A program made the translations under genes and the position numbers. The notes below the pieces were generated by a model that did no database searches, had not been told where the DNA came from, and was given only the letters and a program-made list of their open reading frames with translations. From contig NZ_SRYB01000004.1 of the NCBI RefSeq assembly GCF_004793975.1, forward strand, positions 149,613 to 213,612: a stretch of 64,000 bases of DNA, read 5' to 3'. Each line of letters opens with the position of its first letter. The stretch's first letter is position 1. This DNA comes from Lepagella muris (lineage in GTDB: Bacteria; Bacteroidota; Bacteroidia; Bacteroidales; Muribaculaceae). Of the stretch, positions 61,014 through 64,000 are shown piece after piece.

Positions 61014-62000
61014 ATGAAGACATCCAAAATAAACATGCTGCTTCCTCTCATGCTCCCCCTGTTCACCACTTCCTGCTATCAGGATATTGACCTTGATGGA
61101 TACAGGGAGCAAAACGGGGAGAATCTGCTCACCATAAACTCAATCATCAATCCGGATTCCACAATTTCGGTGGCTGCCACCCGCACATATTTCTTCTCCG
61201 ACATCCACAATGAGCGCTCATATATTGAAGATCTTGATATTGAGCTATATCTTAACGGTAAATCAGTAGGAGAAATGACATTTGACAAGACCTCGTACAT
61301 GTATATCTCAGATATAAAACCGGCTGAGTGTGACAATGTAGAGATACGCACTTCCTACAAAGATTCTCTCGTATCTGCCGCTGATATCGTTCCCAAGAAA
61401 GTGGGGATAGAATCTGTATCGGTCTCACGCCAGGGGCCGCTGTCGATATATACTGACCGTGACTATGTTTTCACCTACAACATAACGTTCACGGATCCTG
61501 TGGGGGAGGATAATTTCTATTTCCTGCAGTATGATGCTTCCGACTGGCGTAAGGGTGTTGGGATGGGTGAGCGTGATTTTACTTATGAATATGTGTTCCA
61601 ACAGCTGGCGCGTCATATCAACGCCAATGTCCCCGGTTGGGAGCCGTATTCTCCTGATGGATTGCCTTTCTCAGACCATGGAATCGAAGGGAAGAAACAT
61701 ACTCTTATGGTGAAGGAAATAGTGCAGGGAGGTAACGGAAGAGATCTCACGTCATATTCGGAGATGAATCGCAGGTTCAAGCTCTTCTCGATCTCGCGAG
61801 ACTATTATAATTATCTTCTGAGCGTCATATACAATGATTCTGAATCAGAAGGTCTACATGGAGGAATGATTGATCTCGGAATCACAGAACCGATAAAATA
61901 CTTCTCCAATATAAATGGGGGAATTGGTATCGTTGCAGCATATACTCTTGATGAGACAGAAGTTGATGTGATGAATATAGTCGGCAGATTCCCTAAATAA
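61014..62000 (+). CDS. DUF4249 surface lipoprotein
   Basis: 328 residues from the ATG at 61014 (MKTSKINMLLPLMLPLFTTS then C); the frame opens at 61005, overlapping the receptor stop. After the lipobox comes the family pattern 'LLTINSIINPDSTISVAATR' and an Ig-like domain ('EDLDIELYLNGKSVGEM'), then a C-terminal alpha/beta part with 'EMNRRFKLFSISRDYYNYLL' and 'GIGIVAAYTLDE'. It is thought to act as the lid or capture protein of the paired receptor. The operon ends with a hairpin at 62061. Confidence 0.9.
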   Translation: MKTSKINMLLPLMLPLFTTSCYQDIDLDGYREQNGENLLTINSIINPDSTISVAATRTYFFSDIHNERSYIEDLDIELYLNGKSVGEMTFDKTSYMYISDIKPAECDNVEIRTSYKDSLVSAADIVPKKVGIESVSVSRQGPLSIYTDRDYVFTYNITFTDPVGEDNFYFLQYDASDWRKGVGMGERDFTYEYVFQQLARHINANVPGWEPYSPDGLPFSDHGIEGKKHTLMVKEIVQGGNGRDLTSYSEMNRRFKLFSISRDYYNYLLSVIYNDSESEGLHGGMIDLGITEPIKYFSNINGGIGIVAAYTLDETEVDVMNIVGRFPK

Positions 62001-62060
62001 ACATCCCATAAACGGCCAGTTGCTTATAGGTAAAATTAATAAATTTACCACTTTCGTCTA

Positions 62061-62087
62061 AATTTACCACCATATAAGTGGTAAATT
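62061..62087 (+). terminator. Terminator hairpin of receptor operon
   Basis: Perfect 10-bp arms AATTTACCAC (62061-62070) and GTGGTAAATT (62078-62087) with loop CATATAA, 60 bp after the DUF4249 stop. An extra AATTTACCAC lies at 62042. The stem is AT-rich, so its strength as a terminator is uncertain. Confidence 0.5.
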
Positions 62088-62127
62088 CTTGAACATAATA
62101 CTTAACCTATATGTATTTTTGTGATTG

Positions 62128-62240
62128 AGTCTTGCTCACATCCCTTAGTTTCTTGTTCTCACAAAATCGAATTATAGCCAAAAGTGGGTTATTTTTGCTA
62201 CTTTTGGCTATAATTCGATTTTATTTTGTATCTTTGTAAA
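62128..62240. repeat. Hairpin element, copy 2 (promoter of AAA ATPase)
   Basis: Left flank nearly the same as copy 1 (AGTCTTGCTCACATCCCTTA...). 23-bp stem (62163-62185 and 62200-62222) with loop GGGTTATTTTTGCT. Right flank TTATTTTGTATCTTTG has an exact -7 box (62229-62236), and TTTTGG in the right arm can serve as the -33 element (21-bp spacer). So the ATPase promoter is partly built from the hairpin arm. Confidence 0.85.
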
Positions 62241-62251
62241 AACTAAAAGCT

Positions 62252-63673
62252 ATGATAATAGGCAGAAAAGAAGAGATAGCTAAGCTCAAGAAAGCATATA
62301 ACTCTGACCATTCGGAGTTTGTAGCGGTATATGGGCGACGTAGAATCGGCAAAACATACCTGATAAGGGAAACATTTGAAGGCAAATTCACATTCCAATA
62401 CAGTGGAATATTCAAGGTAAGTAATCAGGAACAACTTGAAGTCTTTTACAAAAGCCTTCTTGAACAGGGCTTGGATCCAACAGAAAAACCACCTAAGAGT
62501 TGGTTTGATGCCTTCTTTCTGTTGGAGCATCTGATAAAGAAGTCGGATGAACAACGCAAGGTAATATTCATTGATGAGCTTCCTTGGATGGATGCCCGTA
62601 ATTCCCGGTTCATTCCTGCCTTTGAACATTTCTGGAATGGATGGGCTTCTGCCAGAAAAGATATACTACTTATAATCTGCGGCAGTGCTACATCATGGAT
62701 AATAAACAAGATATTCCGCAATAAGGGAGGACTATATAACCGGGTGACATTCAGAATAAAGCTCCAGCAATTCTCTCTTAATGAATGTGAGGAACTTGTT
62801 AACTATTTGAAATTGCCTCTCAATCGTAATATGATTGTTGAGGGTTATATGGTCATGGGAGGAGTGCCGTATTACTGGGCTAAGCTGGAGGCAAGAATGA
62901 GTATGGTAAAGAATATAAACAATCTTTTCCTTAAAGAAGATGGAGAGTTACGTAGCGAGTTCGATTATATTTATTCCTCCATGTTCAACAGCCCGGATAA
63001 ATATATCGCTGTCGTGGAAGCACTTTCCGATAAAAAATCAGGATTGACCCGAGATGAGATCATAACGAAAGGAAAACTTGAAAGTAATGGTCAGCTCAGT
63101 CGTGTATTGGAAGATCTTATTGAATGTGGCTTTATTCGTAAATATTGCCATACCGACAAACTTCTGAAGGATGCCTTGTACCAACTAATAGACTGCTATA
63201 CATTATTCTATTATCAATTTGTAAAAAAGTCACACGGGATTGATGAAGAATATTGGGTAAGGTCAATGAAAACTCCCACGTATAGCACATGGTGTGGTCT
63301 TGCCTTTGAAAGAGTGTGTCTTCTGCATACCAGACAAATCAAATCCGCCATCGGAATTTCCGGCATATCGGCAAGTCTGTTCTCATGGCATGTCAAGAAG
63401 AACCATGAGCATCCCGGTGCTCAGATAGACCTTATAATAGACAGAGCCGACAATGTAATCAACATTTGTGAAATCAAATATGCCCCGGCTGGATATAGAT
63501 TGACTGACAGTGAACTGAAAAAGATTCACAACAGGTTAAGTATATTCAATCTCTACATTCCACGTAACAAAGTCGCACAACCCATCCTCATCACATCAAA
63601 CGGCGTTATAGAGAACAACAATTCCTTTGAGATTCCCATTCAGGTAACGGCAGACCAACTGTTTTTCCCATGA
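62252..63673 (+). CDS. AAA ATPase with C-terminal nuclease-like domain (DUF234 type)
   Basis: 473 residues. Walker A is GRRRIGKT (28-35), Walker B VIFIDELPW (Asp108, Glu109), sensor 'LLIICGSATSWI' follows, and 'NRVTFRIKLQQFSLNECEEL' is the typical next block. A winged helix is at about 260-320. The C-terminal domain has 'PGAQIDLIIDR' and 'VINICEIKYAP', the Asp and Glu-x-Lys of a PD-(D/E)XK fold. Such ATPases are abundant in Bacteroidota and archaea; their biological role is unknown, with defence or mobile-element control suspected. The gene is bracketed by hairpin copies 2 and 3. Confidence 0.92.
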   Translation: MIIGRKEEIAKLKKAYNSDHSEFVAVYGRRRIGKTYLIRETFEGKFTFQYSGIFKVSNQEQLEVFYKSLLEQGLDPTEKPPKSWFDAFFLLEHLIKKSDEQRKVIFIDELPWMDARNSRFIPAFEHFWNGWASARKDILLIICGSATSWIINKIFRNKGGLYNRVTFRIKLQQFSLNECEELVNYLKLPLNRNMIVEGYMVMGGVPYYWAKLEARMSMVKNINNLFLKEDGELRSEFDYIYSSMFNSPDKYIAVVEALSDKKSGLTRDEIITKGKLESNGQLSRVLEDLIECGFIRKYCHTDKLLKDALYQLIDCYTLFYYQFVKKSHGIDEEYWVRSMKTPTYSTWCGLAFERVCLLHTRQIKSAIGISGISASLFSWHVKKNHEHPGAQIDLIIDRADNVINICEIKYAPAGYRLTDSELKKIHNRLSIFNLYIPRNKVAQPILITSNGVIENNNSFEIPIQVTADQLFFP

Positions 63674-63696
63674 CCATAGGCTACGTATGAATACCG

Positions 63697-63805
63697 ACTT
63701 ACCGGACTAACGTCTCTTAGTTCATAGTCCTCATAAAATTGAATTATAGCCAAAAGTGGCAAAAATAACCCACTTTTGGCTATAATTCAATTTCCTCATG
63801 TATCT
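63697..63805. repeat. Hairpin element, copy 3 (loop inverted)
   Basis: The left flank is in the same orientation as copies 1 and 2 (CGTCTCTTAGTTCATAGTCC here), and the 24-bp stem (63736-63759 and 63770-63793) is kept, but the loop is CAAAAATAAC, the exact reverse complement of copy 1's loop. The right flank has TATCTTAG, a weaker -7 box, and no gene follows within the window. Confidence 0.85.
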
Positions 63806-63895
63806 TAGTTTTACGATGTAAATGTATAAAAGGTATATAATATAACAGGACGACGTGAAATGTTTGGATTATAGTCTATATTCATAGAATTACAA

Positions 63896-63980
63896 TAATC
63901 CCCATTTCCATAAGCAGTATAAAATTGCCAATTATGGAAATGGGGATTAATTACTGAAGTTTCGCAAGCTGCACTTCAGT
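63896..63980. terminator. Two hairpins in the terminal intergenic region
   Basis: An 18-bp perfect stem (63896-63913 and 63932-63949) with an 18-base loop is followed by ACTGAAGT/ACTTCAGT (63953-63960 and 63973-63980). The region 63674-64000 has no gene. The last bases are heptad-like (GTTTATAGTTTA). Confidence 0.6.
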
Positions 63981-64000
63981 GGTTTAAAGTTTATAGTTTA

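Overview
The window comes from a Bacteroidales gut commensal, most likely Muribaculaceae or a close Bacteroides relative. I infer this from paired SusC/SusD genes, FecR and ECF-sigma pieces, SusR-like TPR-membrane-HTH regulators, GLPGLI and DUF4249 proteins, lipoprotein signals rich in serine before the cysteine, a type-IX-secretion tail, and promoters with the TAnnTTTG -7 box typical of Bacteroidota. I found no rRNA, tRNA, intact insertion sequence or CRISPR array.

Layout. 1-799 holds part of a secreted protein. 997-8649 is one + strand operon: TlpA-like thioredoxin lipoprotein, FecR anti-sigma factor, SusC with an STN domain, SusD. Its sigma factor is missing; broken ECF-sigma pieces lie at 8890-8940 and 12667-13086. 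8650-19700 is a decayed, partly duplicated neighbourhood: a 648-bp direct repeat (8961-9608 and 14681-15328) carries the same lipoprotein gene twice, surrounded by a GLPGLI protein, an outer-membrane beta-barrel receptor, a ToxR-like membrane wHTH regulator and at least six gene relics. 19859-23267 holds a toxin-antitoxin-like pair, small membrane proteins, an orphan antitoxin-like gene beside a broken GNAT gene, and a Schlafen/AlbA-type regulator.

23646-36761 is a polysaccharide utilisation locus on the - strand: GH63-type glycosidase, GH2 beta-galactosidase, a split LysO exporter, SusD, and a SusC interrupted by one in-frame stop. It is preceded by helically phased repeats and a SusR-like regulator. 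An MFS transporter follows. 38283-52053 is a polymorphic-toxin region: a 2047-residue SpvB/RHS protein with a nuclease-like C-terminus, a T9SS-tail protein and a small secreted protein encoded upstream, a TPR-HTH regulator, three full and one truncated copy of one candidate immunity family, and three unrelated immunity-like genes, with repeated GC-rich DNA between them. 52524-56048 holds two GH51 arabinofuranosidases.

56570-62000 is the most interesting unit. It contains a stand-alone E1/ThiF-like adenylating enzyme, a PAS-LuxR regulator, and a lipoprotein / TonB receptor / DUF4249 operon. The thiF gene and the receptor operon share the same promoter layout, a CTTTTGTGT box exactly 23 bp before the -7 element, so they look like one regulon. 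Three copies of a long hairpin element (56382, 62128, 63697) flank this unit and a downstream AAA ATPase; in the third copy the hairpin loop is inverted relative to its flanks.
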